Below, in pieces: positions 9,149 to 22,906 of a DNA stretch of 64,000 nucleotides (within the stretch, counting starts at the first letter, position 1; every line of letters starts with the position of its first letter). The notes under the pieces were generated by a model, which was not told the DNA's origin, did no database searches, and saw only the letters and a program-made list of their open reading frames with translations. A program made the translations under genes and the position numbers. Origin of the DNA: Aphelocoma coerulescens (taxonomy: Eukaryota; Chordata; Aves; Passeriformes; Corvidae); NCBI RefSeq assembly GCF_041296385.1, contig NW_027183506.1, positions 392,845 to 456,844 of the forward strand. The letters are read 5' to 3'.

Positions 9149-11416
9149 AACCTGGTGGAACCGAGGGGCCACAGTGACACTGTGGGGCCTTTTGGAAGCA
9201 ACAGGACCCTGGTGGGAAGCCACGGGATGATTAATCCTGCACGAACCTGCTCCAGGTGGGCTCCTCTCTCCCGGCTTCCACAGGTGCTGCTAGGATCCCA
9301 CTCCGGCACTGGCTTGGCACGGGCTCACGGCTTCCTTTGGCAATGGCTCTGCTCCAGGATGGCATGCTGCAGAGAATGCAGGTAGATTTTGTGCTCACTC
9401 CTGGCATGCAGCTGGACAATAAAGCCTGATCCAGCCCCCCCTCAGCATATGTCCGGCTCTGGCATTGGGGCGGGGCAACTTTGGGAGCAGCCCCAGCCCT
9501 GCTCCTGCTCCCGGCTGGGCACCCAGCTGCTGGGACACAGGTGTGTCCTGATGCCACCGTCTACTCCTTTGAGAAGGGGAGGACAGAGTGCATCAGGGAG
9601 TTTGGTGTGGCTTACATGCGGCAAGGAGAAGGTGCAGCCCCAAACTGGCTTTCACTTCTAGAACCTTTTGCTATTGCGGGAGCAGCTGCTGGAGCTTTTC
9701 AACCGAGCTGCAAGAGTGAAAAGTGTGATGGCATGTCTATCTGAGAAGGAAGGTTCGGTGCCGCAGCCTGTTGTGCACAATTTATATGCTGATAAGAGAA
9801 GGGGGTGCTTTTGGAACGTTTTCCTTCCTGACACTTCTGTCTCTGTGAGCTTTAGCTGCTTGGACTCAGGGATACCGAAGGTATGTGAAAGTGACTGGGA
9901 TGCGAGAATCATGTTGCACAGGGAACAGGGAAGGTCAGCAAATGTTTCCTGTCCTGGCACATCTCTCAGTCTGAACTGCAGCTGCAGATGCTTCACTTCC
10001 GCCAAGGACTCTGCCACCTTGAGAGAAGGATGCGCTCTATGGAGTTGAGAAAGAAAGTGCGTCTCACTAGCTTCTTTCCTCTACTTCATAGACAGCAAAG
10101 GGGCTATGAAAGGCAGCACTGGCTTTTTGTTCTAGGACTTCTTCTTTACAAGCAGCTGCTGGATGTTTGGAAGGGGGTTTGGGATATGCAAAAATGAGAG
10201 GCTAAGATGGTAAGAGGGTAAGATGGAAGTCATCTGGCAAAAGCAGAGCTCACAAAAGGGCCAGCTGAGAAAGCTCTTGCTGCCTACAACTTCAACTGCA
10301 CCCCTCAAAGCAGCAGCACACACGCTGCTCTCGGCACTTTCCTTCTCAGCTCTACGCACCATCCTAAGCCTTGCCTCTCCCACACTCAGGATCCAAAGAC
10401 AACGGCACCAGGGACTGCTCACACACTAAAGGCACCAGGACAAAAGGCTCACCAGCTTGGCCTTTGCATTCCCGCTGACAGCTCCACAGCTTGAACCCAG
10501 AGAACTGCCTGCTGCCAACAGCCTTTCCAATCACTCTGAGCACCTCATGACAAGGAGTGTGGGGAATGAATCTCCAGCAGCCTCCTGCCCCAGGCTGTCC
10601 CCCGGGAGCAGCCCTGCTCCAGGCCGTGACTGCCACCTGCACAGCCAAAGGACCCAGAGCCGGTGTTACACACCACGGCTGTGCCTGACACAGAGACACC
10701 AGTGGCCACACAAGTGGCCATGGCACTGTCCACACACAGTCCCTGCTGCTGCTCCCCCAGCCGCTGGCACCAACTCCCAGCCACCCACTCCTAAAGCCAC
10801 GGGGCCCACTGGGACACTGCGGGGGCTCGTGGAAGCCAGCGGCCATTGTGACACAGCGGGGCTGCACAGAGCCCACGGTGCTTTGTGACCCGTGGCTCCC
10901 AGGAGAGCCTTTGTGATGCTGGGGAACTACAAGGAAGCCTGGCTCCTCTGTGACACCACCACAGAAGCTCAGGGGAGCCCTGGAGACCGTGCTGATGCTA
11001 TTGAACCTGATGCAACCCTGCCTCCTCTGTGACACCACAGAAGCTCTTGGAGCCCTGGAGACCGTGGTGATGCTATGGAACCTGAGGCAACCCTGCCTCC
11101 TCTGTGACACCACAGAACCTCTGGGAGCCCTGGAGACCGTGCTGATGCTATGGAACCTGATGCAACCCTGCCTCCACTGTGACACCACAGAAGCTCAGGG
11201 AGCCCTGGAGACTGTGGTGATGCTATGGAACCTGATGCAACCCTGCCTGCACTGTGACACCACAGAACCTCTGGGAGCCCTGGAGACCGTGCTGATGCTA
11301 TGGAACCTGATGCAACCCTGCCTCCACTGTGACACCACAGAAGCTCGGGGAGCTCTGCAGACCGTGGGGATGCTGGCGAAGCTGACGGAACCCTGGGCAC
11401 CACAGTGACGCTATGG
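9149..11416 (+). repeat. Macrosatellite unit 5 (2268 bp)
   Basis: GGG class with A at offset 1540 (GTGCCTGACACA). That variant is otherwise seen only in units 21, 23 and 25, more than 35 kb away. The unit also has private changes inside the minisatellite. Confidence 0.97.
10950..11408 (+). repeat. 75-bp minisatellite, 5 copies
   Basis: Order GT-GT-CA-GA-CA. Private changes are CCTGAGGCAACC in copy 2 (near 11083) and CCTGCCTGCACTG at the end of copy 4 (near 11249). Confidence 0.95.
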
Positions 11417-13684
11417 AACCTGGTGGAACCGAGGGGCCACAGTGACACTGTGGGGCCTTTTGGAAGCAACAGGACCCTGGTGGGAAGCCACGGGATGATT
11501 AATCCTGCACGAACCTGCTCCAGGTGGGCTCCTCTCTCCCGGCTTCCACAGGTGCTGCTAGGATCCCACTCCGGCACTGGCTTGGCACGGGCTCACGGCT
11601 TCCTTTGGCAATGGCTCTGCTCCAGGATGGCATGCTGCAGAGAATGCAGGTAGATTTTGTGCTCACTCCTGGCATGCAGCTGGACAATAAAGCCTGATCC
11701 AGCCCCCCCTCAGCATATGTCCGGCTCTGGCATTGGGGCGGGGCAACTTTGGGAGCAGCCCCAGCCCTGCTCCTGCTCCCGGCTGGGCACCCAGCTGCTG
11801 GGACACAGGTGTGTCCTGATGCCACCGTCTACTCCTTTGAGAAGGGGAGGACAGAGTGCATCAGGGAGTTTGGTGTGGCTTACATGCGGCAAGGAGAAGG
11901 TGCAGCCCCAAACTGGCTTTCACTTCTAGAACCTTTTGCTATTGCGGGAGCAGCTGCTGGAGCTTTTCAACCGAGCTGCAAGAGTGAAAAGTGTGATGGC
12001 ATGTCTATCTGAGAAGGAAGGTTCGGTGCCGCAGCCTGTTGTGCACAATTTATATGCTGATAAGAGAAGGGGGTGCTTTTGCAACGTTTTCCTTCCTGAC
12101 ACTTCTGTCTCTGTGAGCTTTAGCTGCTTGGACTCAGGGATACCGAAGGTATGTGAAAGTGACTGGGATGCGAGAATCATGTTGCACAGGGAACAGGGAA
12201 GGTCAGCAAATGTTTCCTGTCCTGGCACATCTCTCAGTCTGAACTGCAGCTGCAGATGCTTCACTTCCGCCAAGGACTCTGCCACCTTGAGAGAAGGATG
12301 CGCTCTATGGAGTTGAGAAAGAAAGTGCGTCTCACTAGCTTCTTTCCTCTACTTCATAGACAGCAAAGGGGCTATGAAAGGCAGCACTGGCTTTTTGTTC
12401 TAGGACTTCTTCTTTACAAGCAGCTGCTGGATGTTTGGAAGGGGGTTTGGGATATGCAAAAATGAGAGGCTAAGATGGTAAGAGGGTAAGATGGAAGTCA
12501 TCTGGCAAAAGCAGAGCTCACAAAAGGGCCAGCTGAGAAAGCTCTTGCTGCCTACAACTTCAACTGCACCCCTCAAAGCAGCAGCACACACGCTGCTCTC
12601 GGCACTTTCCTTCTCAGCTCTACGCACCATCCTAAGCCTTGCCTCTCCCACACTCAGGATCCAAAGACAACGGCACCAGGGACTGCTCACACACTAAAGG
12701 CACCAGGACAAAAGGCTCACCAGCTTGGCCTTTGCATTCCCGCTGACAGCTCCACAGCTTGAACCCAGAGAACTGCCTGCTGCCAACAGCCTTTCCAATC
12801 ACTCTGAGCACCTCATGACAAGGAGTGTGGGGAATGAATCTCCAGCAGCCTCCTGCCCCAGGCTGTCCCCCGGGAGCAGCCCTGCTCCAGGCCGTGACTG
12901 CCACCTGCACAGCCAAAGGACCCAGAGCCGGTGTTACACACCACGGCTGTGCCTGGCACAGAGACACCAGTGGCCACACAAGTGGCCATGGCACTGTCCA
13001 CACACAGTCCCTGCTGCTGCTCCCCCAGCCGCTGGCACCAACTCCCAGCCACCCACTCCTAAAGCCACGGGGCCCACTGGGACACTGCGGGGGCTCGTGG
13101 AAGCCAGCGGCCATTGTGACACAGCAATGCTGCACAGAGCCCACGGTGCTTTGTGACCCGTGGCTCCCAGGAGAGCCTTTGTGATCCTGGGGAACTACAA
13201 GGAAGCCTGGCTCCTCTGTGACACCACCACAGAAGCTCAGGGGAGCCCTGGAGACCGTGCTGATGCTATTGAACCTGATGCAACCCTGCCTCCTCTGTGA
13301 CACCACAGAAGCTCTTGGAGCCCTGGAGACCGTGGTGATGCTATGGAACCTGATGCAACCCTGCCTCCTCTGTGACACCACAGAACCTCTGGGAGCCCTG
13401 GAGACCGTGCTGATGCTATGGAACCTGATGCAACCCTGCCTCCACTGTGACACCACAGAAGCTCAGGGAGCCCTGGAGACTGTGGTGATGCTATGGAACC
13501 TGATGCAACCCTGCCTCCACTGTGACACCACAGAACCTCTGGGAGCCCTGGAGACCGTGCTGATGCTATGGAACCTGATGCAACCCTGCCTCCACTGTGA
13601 CACCACAGAAGCTCGGGGAGCTCTGCAGACCGTGGGGATGCTGGCGAAGCTGACGGAACCCTGGGCACCACAGTGACGCTATGG
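11417..13684 (+). repeat. Macrosatellite unit 6 (2268 bp, AAT class)
   Basis: AAT at 1710-1712 with C at 1770, and C at offset 666, as in unit 2. It differs from unit 2 in having GTGGTG in minisatellite copy 2. Confidence 0.97.
13218..13676 (+). repeat. 75-bp minisatellite, 5 copies
   Basis: Order GT-GT-CA-GA-CA, with GACCGTGGTG in copy 2. Confidence 0.95.
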
Positions 13685-16027
13685 AACCTGGTGGAACCGA
13701 GGGGCCACAGTGACACTGTGGGGCCTTTTGGAAGCAACAGGACCCTGGTGGGAAGCCACGGGATGATTAATCCTGCACGAACCTGCTCCAGGTGGGCTCC
13801 TCTCTCCCGGCTTCCACAGGTGCTGCTAGGATCCCACTCCGGCACTGGCTTGGCACGGGCTCACGGCTTCCTTTGGCAATGGCTCTGCTCCAGGATGGCA
13901 TGCTGCAGAGAATGCAGGTAGATTTTGTGCTCACTCCTGGCATGCAGCTGGACAATAAAGCCTGATCCAGCCCCCCTTCAGCATATGTCCGGCTCTGGCA
14001 TTGGGGCGGGGCAACTTTGGGAGCAGCCCCAGCCCTGCTCCTGCTCCCGGCTGGGCACCCAGCTGCTGGGACACAGGTGTGTCCTGATGCCACCGTCTAC
14101 TCCTTTGAGAAGGGGAGGACAGAGTGCATCAGGGAGTTTGGTGTGGCTTACATGCGGCAAGGAGAAGGTGCAGCCCCAAACTGGCTTTCACTTCTAGAAC
14201 CTTTTGCTATTGCGGGAGCAGCTGCTGGAGCTTTTCAACCGAGCTGCAAGAGTGAAAAGTGTGATGGCATGTCTATCTGAGAAGGAAGGTTCGGTGCCGC
14301 AGCCTGTTGTGCACAATTTATATGCTGATAAGAGAAGGGGGTGCTTTTGGAACGTTTTCCTTCCTGACACTTCTGTCTCTGTGAGCTTTAGCTGCTTGGA
14401 CTCAGGGATACCGAAGGTATGTGAAAGTGACTGGGATGCGAGAATCATGTTGCACAGGGAACAGGGAAGGTCAGCAAATGTTTCCTGTCCTGGCACATCT
14501 CTCAGTCTGAACTGCAGCTGCAGATGCTTCACTTCCGCCAAGGACTCTGCCACCTTGAGAGAAGGATGCGCTCTATGGAGTTGAGAAAGAAAGTGCGTCT
14601 CACTAGCTTCTTTCCTCTACTTCATAGACAGCAAAGGGGCTATGAAAGGCAGCACTGGCTTTTTGTTCTAGGACTTCTTCTTTACAAGCAGCTGCTGGAT
14701 GTTTGGAAGGGGGTTTGGGATATGCAAAAATGAGAGGCTAAGATGGTAAGAGGGTAAGATGGAAGTCATCTGGCAAAAGCAGAGCTCACAAAAGGGCCAG
14801 CTGAGAAAGCTCTTGCTGCCTACAACTTCAACTGCACCCCTCAAAGCAGCAGCACACACGCTGCTCTCGGCACTTTCCTTCTCAGCTCTACGCACCATCC
14901 TAAGCCTTGCCTCTCCCACACTCAGGATCCAAAGACAACGGCACCAGGGACTGCTCACACACTAAAGGCACCAGGACAAAAGGCTCACCAGCTTGGCCTT
15001 TGCATTCCCGCTGACAGCTCCACAGCTTGAACCCAGAGAACTGCCTGCTGCCAACAGCCTTTCCAATCACTCTGAGCACCTCATGACAAGGAGTGTGGGG
15101 AATGAATCTCCAGCAGCCTCCTGCCCCAGGCTGTCCCCCGGGAGCAGCCCTGCTCCAGGCCGTGACTGCCACCTGCACAGCCAAAGGACCCAGAGCTGGT
15201 GTTACACACCACGGCTGTGCCTGGCACAGAGACACCAGTGGCCACACAAGTGGCCATGGCACTGTCCACACACAGTCCCTGCTGCTGCTCCCCCAGCCGC
15301 TGGCACCAACTCCCAGCCACCCACTCCTAAAGCCACGGGGCCCACTGGGACACTGCGGGGGCTCGTGGAAGCCAGCGGCCATTGTGACACAGCGGGGCTG
15401 CACAGAGCCCACGGTGCTTTGTGACCCGTGGCTCCCAGGAGAGCCTTTGTGATGCTGGGGAACTACAAGGAAGCCTGGCTCCTCTGTGACACCACCACAG
15501 AAGCTCAGGGGAGCCCTGGAGACTGTGCTGATGCTATTGAACCTGATGCAACCCTGCCTCCTCTGTGACACCACAGAAGCTCTTGGAGCCCTGGAGACCG
15601 TGGTGATGCTATGGAACCTGATGCAACCCTGCCTCCTCTGTGACACCACAGAACCTCTGGGAGCTCTGCAGACCGTGCTGATGCTATGGAACCTGATGCA
15701 ACCCTGCCTCCTCTGTGACACCACAGAACCTCTGGGAGCCCTGGAGACCGTGCTGATGCTATGGAACCTGATGCAACCCTGCCTCCACTGTGACACCACA
15801 GAAGCTCAGGGAGCCCTGGAGACTGTGGTGATGCTATGGAACCTGATGCAACCCTGCCTCCACTGTGACACCACAGAACCTCTGGGAGCCCTGGAGACCG
15901 TGCTGATGCTATGGAACCTGATGCAACCCTGCCTCCACTGTGACACCACAGAAGCTCGGGGAGCTCTGCAGACCGTGGGGATGCTGGCGAAGCTGACGGA
16001 ACCCTGGGCACCACAGTGACGCTATGG
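13685..16027 (+). repeat. Macrosatellite unit 7 (2343 bp, trimer position 1)
   Basis: GGG class. It has T at offset 1513 (GAGCTGGTG), shared only with unit 10, and T at offset 293, shared only with unit 1. The extra 75 bases are one more minisatellite copy. Confidence 0.97.
15486..16019 (+). repeat. 75-bp minisatellite, 6 copies
   Basis: Order GT-GT-CT-CA-GA-CA. The extra copy is the third, which opens CCTCTGGGAGCTCTGCAGACC and ends in CTCCTC. This combination is absent from the five-copy arrays. Confidence 0.95.
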
Positions 16028-18295
16028 AACCTGGTGGAACCGAGGGGCCACAGTGACACTGTGGGGCCTTTTGGAAGCAACAGGACCCTGGTGGGAAGCC
16101 ACGGGATGATTAATCCTGCACGAACCTGCTCCAGGTGGGCTCCTCTCTCCCGGCTTCCACAGGTGCTGCTAGGATCCCACTCCGGCACTGGCTTGGCACG
16201 GGCTCACGGCTTCCTTTGGCAATGGCTCTGCTCCAGGATGGCATGCTGCAGAGAATGCAGGTAGATTTTGTGCTCACTCCTGGCATGCAGCTGGACAATA
16301 AAGCCTGATCCAGCCCCCCCTCAGCATATGTCCGGCTCTGGCATTGGGGCGGGGCAACTTTGGGAGCAGCCCCAGCCCTGCTCCTGCTCCCGGCTGGGCA
16401 CCCAGCTGCTGGGACACAGGTGTGTCCTGATGCCACCGTCTACTCCTTTGAGAAGGGGAGGACAGAGTGCATCAGGGAGTTTGGTGTGGCTTACATGCGG
16501 CAAGGAGAAGGTGCAGCCCCAAACTGGCTTTCACTTCTAGAACCTTTTGCTATTGCGGGAGCAGCTGCTGGAGCTTTTCAACCGAGCTGCAAGAGTGAAA
16601 AGTGTGATGGCATGTCTATCTGAGAAGGAAGGTTCGGTGCCGCAGCCTGTTGTGCACAATTTATATGCTGATAAGAGAAGGGGGTGCTTTTGGAACGTTT
16701 TCCTTCCTGACACTTCTGTCTCTGTGAGCTTTAGCTGCTTGGACTCAGGGATACCGAAGGTATGTGAAAGTGACTGGGATGCGAGAATCATGTTGCACAG
16801 GGAACAGGGAAGGTCAGCAAATGTTTCCTGTCCTGGCACATCTCTCAGTCTGAACTGCAGCTGCAGATGCTTCACTTCCGCCAAGGACTCTGCCACCTTG
16901 AGAGAAGGATGCGCTCTATGGAGTTGAGAAAGAAAGTGCGTCTCACTAGCTTCTTTCCTCTACTTCATAGACAGCAAAGGGGCTATGAAAGGCAGCACTG
17001 GCTTTTTGTTCTAGGACTTCTTCTTTACAAGCAGCTGCTGGATGTTTGGAAGGGGGTTTGGGATATGCAAAAATGAGAGGCTAAGATGGTAAGAGGGTAA
17101 GATGGAAGTCATCTGGCAAAAGCAGAGCTCACAAAAGGGCCAGCTGAGAAAGCTCTTGCTGCCTACAACTTCAACTGCACCCCTCAAAGCAGCAGCACAC
17201 ACGCTGCTCTCGGCACTTTCCTTCTCAGCTCTACGCACCATCCTAAGCCTTGCCTCTCCCACACTCAGGATCCAAAGACAACGGCACCAGGGACTGCTCA
17301 CACACTAAAGGCACCAGGACAAAAGGCTCACCAGCTTGGCCTTTGCATTCCCGCTGACAGCTCCACAGCTTGAACCCAGAGAACTGCCTGCTGCCAACAG
17401 CCTTTCCAATCACTCTGAGCACCTCATGACAAGGAGTGTGGGGAATGAATCTCCAGCAGCCTCCTGCCCCAGGCTGTCCCCCGGGAGCAGCCCTGCTCCA
17501 GGCCGTGACTGCCACCTGCACAGCCAAAGGACCCAGAGCCGGTGTTACACACCACGGCTGTGCCTGGCACAGAGACACCAGTGGCCACACAAGTGGCCAT
17601 GGCACTGTCCACACACAGTCCCTGCTGCTGCTCCCCCAGCCGCTGGCACCAACTCCCAGCCACCCACTCCTAAAGCCACGGGGCCCACTGGGACACTGCG
17701 GGGGCTCGTGGAAGCCAGCGGCCATTGTGACACAGCAATGCTGCACAGAGCCCACGGTGCTTTGTGACCCGTGGCTCCCAGGAGAGCCTTTGTGATCCTG
17801 GGGAACTACAAGGAAGCCTGGCTCCTCTGTGACACCACCACAGAAGCTCAGGGGAGCCCTGGAGACCGTGCTGATGCTATTGAACCTGATGCAACCCTGC
17901 CTCCTCTGTGACACCACAGAAGCTCTTGGAGCCCTGGAGACCGTGGTGATGCTATGGAACCTGATGCAACCCTGCCTCCTCTGTGACACCACAGAACCTC
18001 TGGGAGCCCTGGAGACCGTGCTGATGCTATGGAACCTGATGCAACCCTGCCTCCACTGTGACACCACAGAAGCTCAGGGAGCCCTGGAGACTGTGGTGAT
18101 GCTATGGAACCTGATGCAACCCTGCCTCCACTGTGACACCACAGAACCTCTGGGAGCCCTGGAGACCGTGCTGATGCTATGGAACCTGATGCAACCCTGC
18201 CTCCACTGTGACACCACAGAAGCTCGGGGAGCTCTGCAGACCGTGGGGATGCTGGCGAAGCTGACGGAACCCTGGGCACCACAGTGACGCTATGG
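16028..18295 (+). repeat. Macrosatellite unit 8 (2268 bp, trimer position 2)
   Basis: AAT class with G at offset 666. It matches units 11 and 14 at every diagnostic site I checked. Confidence 0.97.
17829..18287 (+). repeat. 75-bp minisatellite, 5 copies
   Basis: Order GT-GT-CA-GA-CA; copy 2 has GACCGTGGTG. Confidence 0.95.
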
Positions 18296-20563
18296 AACCT
18301 GGTGGAACCGAGGGGCCACAGTGACACTGTGGGGCCTTTTGGAAGCAACAGGACCCTGGTGGGAAGCCACGGGATGATTAATCCTGCACGAACCTGCTCC
18401 AGGTGGGCTCCTCTCTCCCGGCTTCCACAGGTGCTGCTAGGATCCCACTCCGGCACTGGCTTGGCACGGGCTCACGGCTTCCTTTGGCAATGGCTCTGCT
18501 CCAGGATGGCATGCTGCAGAGAATGCAGGTAGATTTTGTGCTCACTCCTGGCATGCAGCTGGACAATAAAGCCTGATCCAGCCCCCCCTCAGCATATGTC
18601 CGGCTCTGGCATTGGGGCGGGGCAACTTTGGGAGCAGCCCCAGCCCTGCTCCTGCTCCCGGCTGGGCACCCAGCTGCTGGGACACAGGTGTGTCCTGATG
18701 CCACCGTCTACTCCTTTGAGAAGGGGAGGACAGAGTGCATCAGGGAGTTTGGTGTGGCTTACATGCGGCAAGGAGAAGGTGCAGCCCCAAACTGGCTTTC
18801 ACTTCTAGAACCTTTTGCTATTGCGGGAGCAGCTGCTGGAGCTTTTCAACCGAGCTGCAAGAGTGAAAAGTGTGATGGCATGTCTATCTGAGAAGGAAGG
18901 TTCGGTGCCGCAGCCTGTTGTGCACAATTTATATGCTGATAAGAGAAGGGGGTGCTTTTGGAACGTTTTCCTTCCTGACACTTCTGTCTCTGTGAGCTTT
19001 AGCTGCTTGGACTCAGGGATACCGAAGGTATGTGAAAGTGACTGGGATGCGAGAATCATGTTGCACAGGGAACAGGGAAGGTCAGCAAATGTTTCCTGTC
19101 CTGGCACATCTCTCAGTCTGAACTGCAGCTGCAGATGCTTCACTTCCGCCAAGGACTCTGCCACCTTGAGAGAAGGATGCGCTCTATGGAGTTGAGAAAG
19201 AAAGTGCGTCTCACTAGCTTCTTTCCTCTACTTCATAGACAGCAAAGGGGCTATGAAAGGCAGCACTGGCTTTTTGTTCTAGGACTTCTTCTTTACAAGC
19301 AGCTGCTGGATGTTTGGAAGGGGGTTTGGGATATGCAAAAATGAGAGGCTAAGATGGTAAGAGGGTAAGATGGAAGTCATCTGGCAAAAGCAGAGCTCAC
19401 AAAAGGGCCAGCTGAGAAAGCTCTTGCTGCCTACAACTTCAACTGCACCCCTCAAAGCAGCAGCACACACGCTGCTCTCGGCACTTTCCTTCTCAGCTCT
19501 ACGCACCATCCTAAGCCTTGCCTCTCCCACACTCAGGATCCAAAGACAACGGCACCAGGGACTGCTCACACACTAAAGGCACCAGGACAAAAGGCTCACC
19601 AGCTTGGCCTTTGCATTCCCGCTGACAGCTCCACAGCTTGAACCCAGAGAACTGCCTGCTGCCAACAGCCTTTCCAATCACTCTGAGCACCTCATGACAA
19701 GGAGTGTGGGGAATGAATCTCCAGCAGCCTCCTGCCCCAGGCTGTCCCCCGGGAGCAGCCCTGCTCCAGGCCGTGACTGCCACCTGCACAGCCAAAGGAC
19801 CCAGAGCCGGTGTTACACACCACGGCTGTGCCTGGCACAGAGACACCAGTGGCCACACAAGTGGCCATGGCACTGTCCACACACAGTCCCTGCTGCTGCT
19901 CCCCCAGCCGCTGGCACCAACTCCCAGCCACCCACTCCTAAAGCCACGGGGCCCACTGGGACACTGCGGGGGCTCGTGGAAGCCAGCGGCCATTGTGACA
20001 CAGCAATGCTGCACAGAGCCCACGGTGCTTTGTGACCCGTGGCTCCCAGGAGAGCCTTTGTGATCCTGGGGAACTACAAGGAAGCCTGGCTCCTCTGTGA
20101 CACCACCACAGAAGCTCAGGGGAGCCCTGGAGACCGTGCTGATGCTATTGAACCTGATGCAACCCTGCCTCCTCTGTGACACCACAGAAGCTCTTGGAGC
20201 CCTGGAGACCGTGCTGATGCTATGGAACCTGATGCAACCCTGCCTCCTCTGTGACACCACAGAACCTCTGGGAGCCCTGGAGACCGTGCTGATGCTATGG
20301 AACCTGATGCAACCCTGCCTCCACTGTGACACCACAGAAGCTCAGGGAGCCCTGGAGACTGTGGTGATGCTATGGAACCTGATGCAACCCTGCCTCCACT
20401 GTGACACCACAGAACCTCTGGGAGCCCTGGAGACCGTGCTGATGCTATGGAACCTGATGCAACCCTGCCTCCACTGTGACACCACAGAAGCTCGGGGAGC
20501 TCTGCAGACCGTGGGGATGCTGGCGAAGCTGACGGAACCCTGGGCACCACAGTGACGCTATGG
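18296..20563 (+). repeat. Macrosatellite unit 9 (2268 bp, trimer position 3)
   Basis: AAT class with G at offset 666. It matches units 12 and 15 and differs from unit 8 by GTGCTG in minisatellite copy 2. Confidence 0.97.
20097..20555 (+). repeat. 75-bp minisatellite, 5 copies
   Basis: Order GT-GT-CA-GA-CA; copy 2 has GACCGTGCTG. Confidence 0.95.
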
Positions 20564-22906
20564 AACCTGGTGGAACCGAGGGGCCACAGTGACACTGTGG
20601 GGCCTTTTGGAAGCAACAGGACCCTGGTGGGAAGCCACGGGATGATTAATCCTGCACGAACCTGCTCCAGGTGGGCTCCTCTCTCCCGGCTTCCACAGGT
20701 GCTGCTAGGATCCCACTCCGGCACTGGCTTGGCACGGGCTCACGGCTTCCTTTGGCAATGGCTCTGCTCCAGGATGGCATGCTGCAGAGAATGCAGGTAG
20801 ATTTTGTGCTCACTCCTGGCATGCAGCTGGACAATAAAGCCTGATCCAGCCCCCCCTCAGCATATGTCCGGCTCTGGCATTGGGGCGGGGCAACTTTGGG
20901 AGCAGCCCCAGCCCTGCTCCTGCTCCCGGCTGGGCACCCAGCTGCTGGGACACAGGTGTGTCCTGATGCCACCGTCTACTCCTTTGAGAAGGGGAGGACA
21001 GAGTGCATCAGGGAGTTTGGTGTGGCTTACATGCGGCAAGGAGAAGGTGCAGCCCCAAACTGGCTTTCACTTCTAGAACCTTTTGCTATTGCGGGAGCAG
21101 CTGCTGGAGCTTTTCAACCGAGCTGCAAGAGTGAAAAGTGTGATGGCATGTCTATCTGAGAAGGAAGGTTCGGTGCCGCAGCCTGTTGTGCACAATTTAT
21201 ATGCTGATAAGAGAAGGGGGTGCTTTTGGAACGTTTTCCTTCCTGACACTTCTGTCTCTGTGAGCTTTAGCTGCTTGGACTCAGGGATACCGAAGGTATG
21301 TGAAAGTGACTGGGATGCGAGAATCATGTTGCACAGGGAACAGGGAAGGTCAGCAAATGTTTCCTGTCCTGGCACATCTCTCAGTCTGAACTGCAGCTGC
21401 AGATGCTTCACTTCCGCCAAGGACTCTGCCACCTTGAGAGAAGGATGCGCTCTATGGAGTTGAGAAAGAAAGTGCGTCTCACTAGCTTCTTTCCTCTACT
21501 TCATAGACAGCAAAGGGGCTATGAAAGGCAGCACTGGCTTTTTGTTCTAGGACTTCTTCTTTACAAGCAGCTGCTGGATGTTTGGAAGGGGGTTTGGGAT
21601 ATGCAAAAATGAGAGGCTAAGATGGTAAGAGGGTAAGATGGAAGTCATCTGGCAAAAGCAGAGCTCACAAAAGGGCCAGCTGAGAAAGCTCTTGCTGCCT
21701 ACAACTTCAACTGCACCCCTCAAAGCAGCAGCACACACGCTGCTCTCGGCACTTTCCTTCTCAGCTCTACGCACCATCCTAAGCCTTGCCTCTCCCACAC
21801 TCAGGATCCAAAGACAACGGCACCAGGGACTGCTCACACACTAAAGGCACCAGGACAAAAGGCTCACCAGCTTGGCCTTTGCATTCCCGCTGACAGCTCC
21901 ACAGCTTGAACCCAGAGAACTGCCTGCTGCCAACAGCCTTTCCAATCACTCTGAGCACCTCATGACAAGGAGTGTGGGGAATGAATCTCCAGCAGCCTCC
22001 TGCCCCAGGCTGTCCCCCGGGAGCAGCCCTGCTCCAGGCCGTGACTGCCACCTGCACAGCCAAAGGACCCAGAGCTGGTGTTACACACCACGGCTGTGCC
22101 TGGCACAGAGACACCAGTGGCCACACAAGTGGCCATGGCACTGTCCACACACAGTCCCTGCTGCTGCTCCCCCAGCCGCTGGCACCAACTCCCAGCCACC
22201 CACTCCTAAAGCCACGGGGCCCACTGGGACACTGCGGGGGCTCGTGGAAGCCAGCGGCCATTGTGACACAGCGGGGCTGCACAGAGCCCACGGTGCTTTG
22301 TGACCCGTGGCTCCCAGGAGAGCCTTTGTGATGCTGGGGAACTACAAGGAAGCCTGGCTCCTCTGTGACACCACCACAGAAGCTCAGGGGAGCCCTGGAG
22401 ACTGTGCTGATGCTATTGAACCTGATGCAACCCTGCCTCCTCTGTGACACCACAGAAGCTCTTGGAGCCCTGGAGACCGTGGTGATGCTATGGAACCTGA
22501 TGCAACCCTGCCTCCTCTGTGACACCACAGAACCTCTGGGAGCTCTGCAGACCGTGCTGATGCTATGGAACCTGATGCAACCCTGCCTCCTCTGTGACAC
22601 CACAGAACCTCTGGGAGCCCTGGAGACCGTGCTGATGCTATGGAACCTGATGCAACCCTGCCTCCACTGTGACACCACAGAAGCTCAGGGAGCCCTGGAG
22701 ACTGTGGTGATGCTATGGAACCTGATGCAACCCTGCCTCCACTGTGACACCACAGAACCTCTGGGAGCCCTGGAGACCGTGCTGATGCTATGGAACCTGA
22801 TGCAACCCTGCCTCCACTGTGACACCACAGAAGCTCGGGGAGCTCTGCAGACCGTGGGGATGCTGGCGAAGCTGACGGAACCCTGGGCACCACAGTGACG
22901 CTATGG
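20564..22906 (+). repeat. Macrosatellite unit 10 (2343 bp, trimer position 1)
   Basis: GGG class, T at offset 1513 as in unit 7, but C at offset 293. Confidence 0.97.
22365..22898 (+). repeat. 75-bp minisatellite, 6 copies
   Basis: Order GT-GT-CT-CA-GA-CA, matching unit 7, including GACTGTGCTG in copy 1. Confidence 0.95.

Larger units (their letters stand above)
13685..20563 (+). repeat. Three-unit higher-order block, copy 1 (6879 bp)
   Basis: Units 7, 8 and 9: a six-copy GGG unit, then an AAT unit with GTGGTG in minisatellite copy 2, then an AAT unit with GTGCTG there. The same order and length recur at 20564-27442, and again, one 75-bp copy shorter, at 27443-34246. Confidence 0.85.
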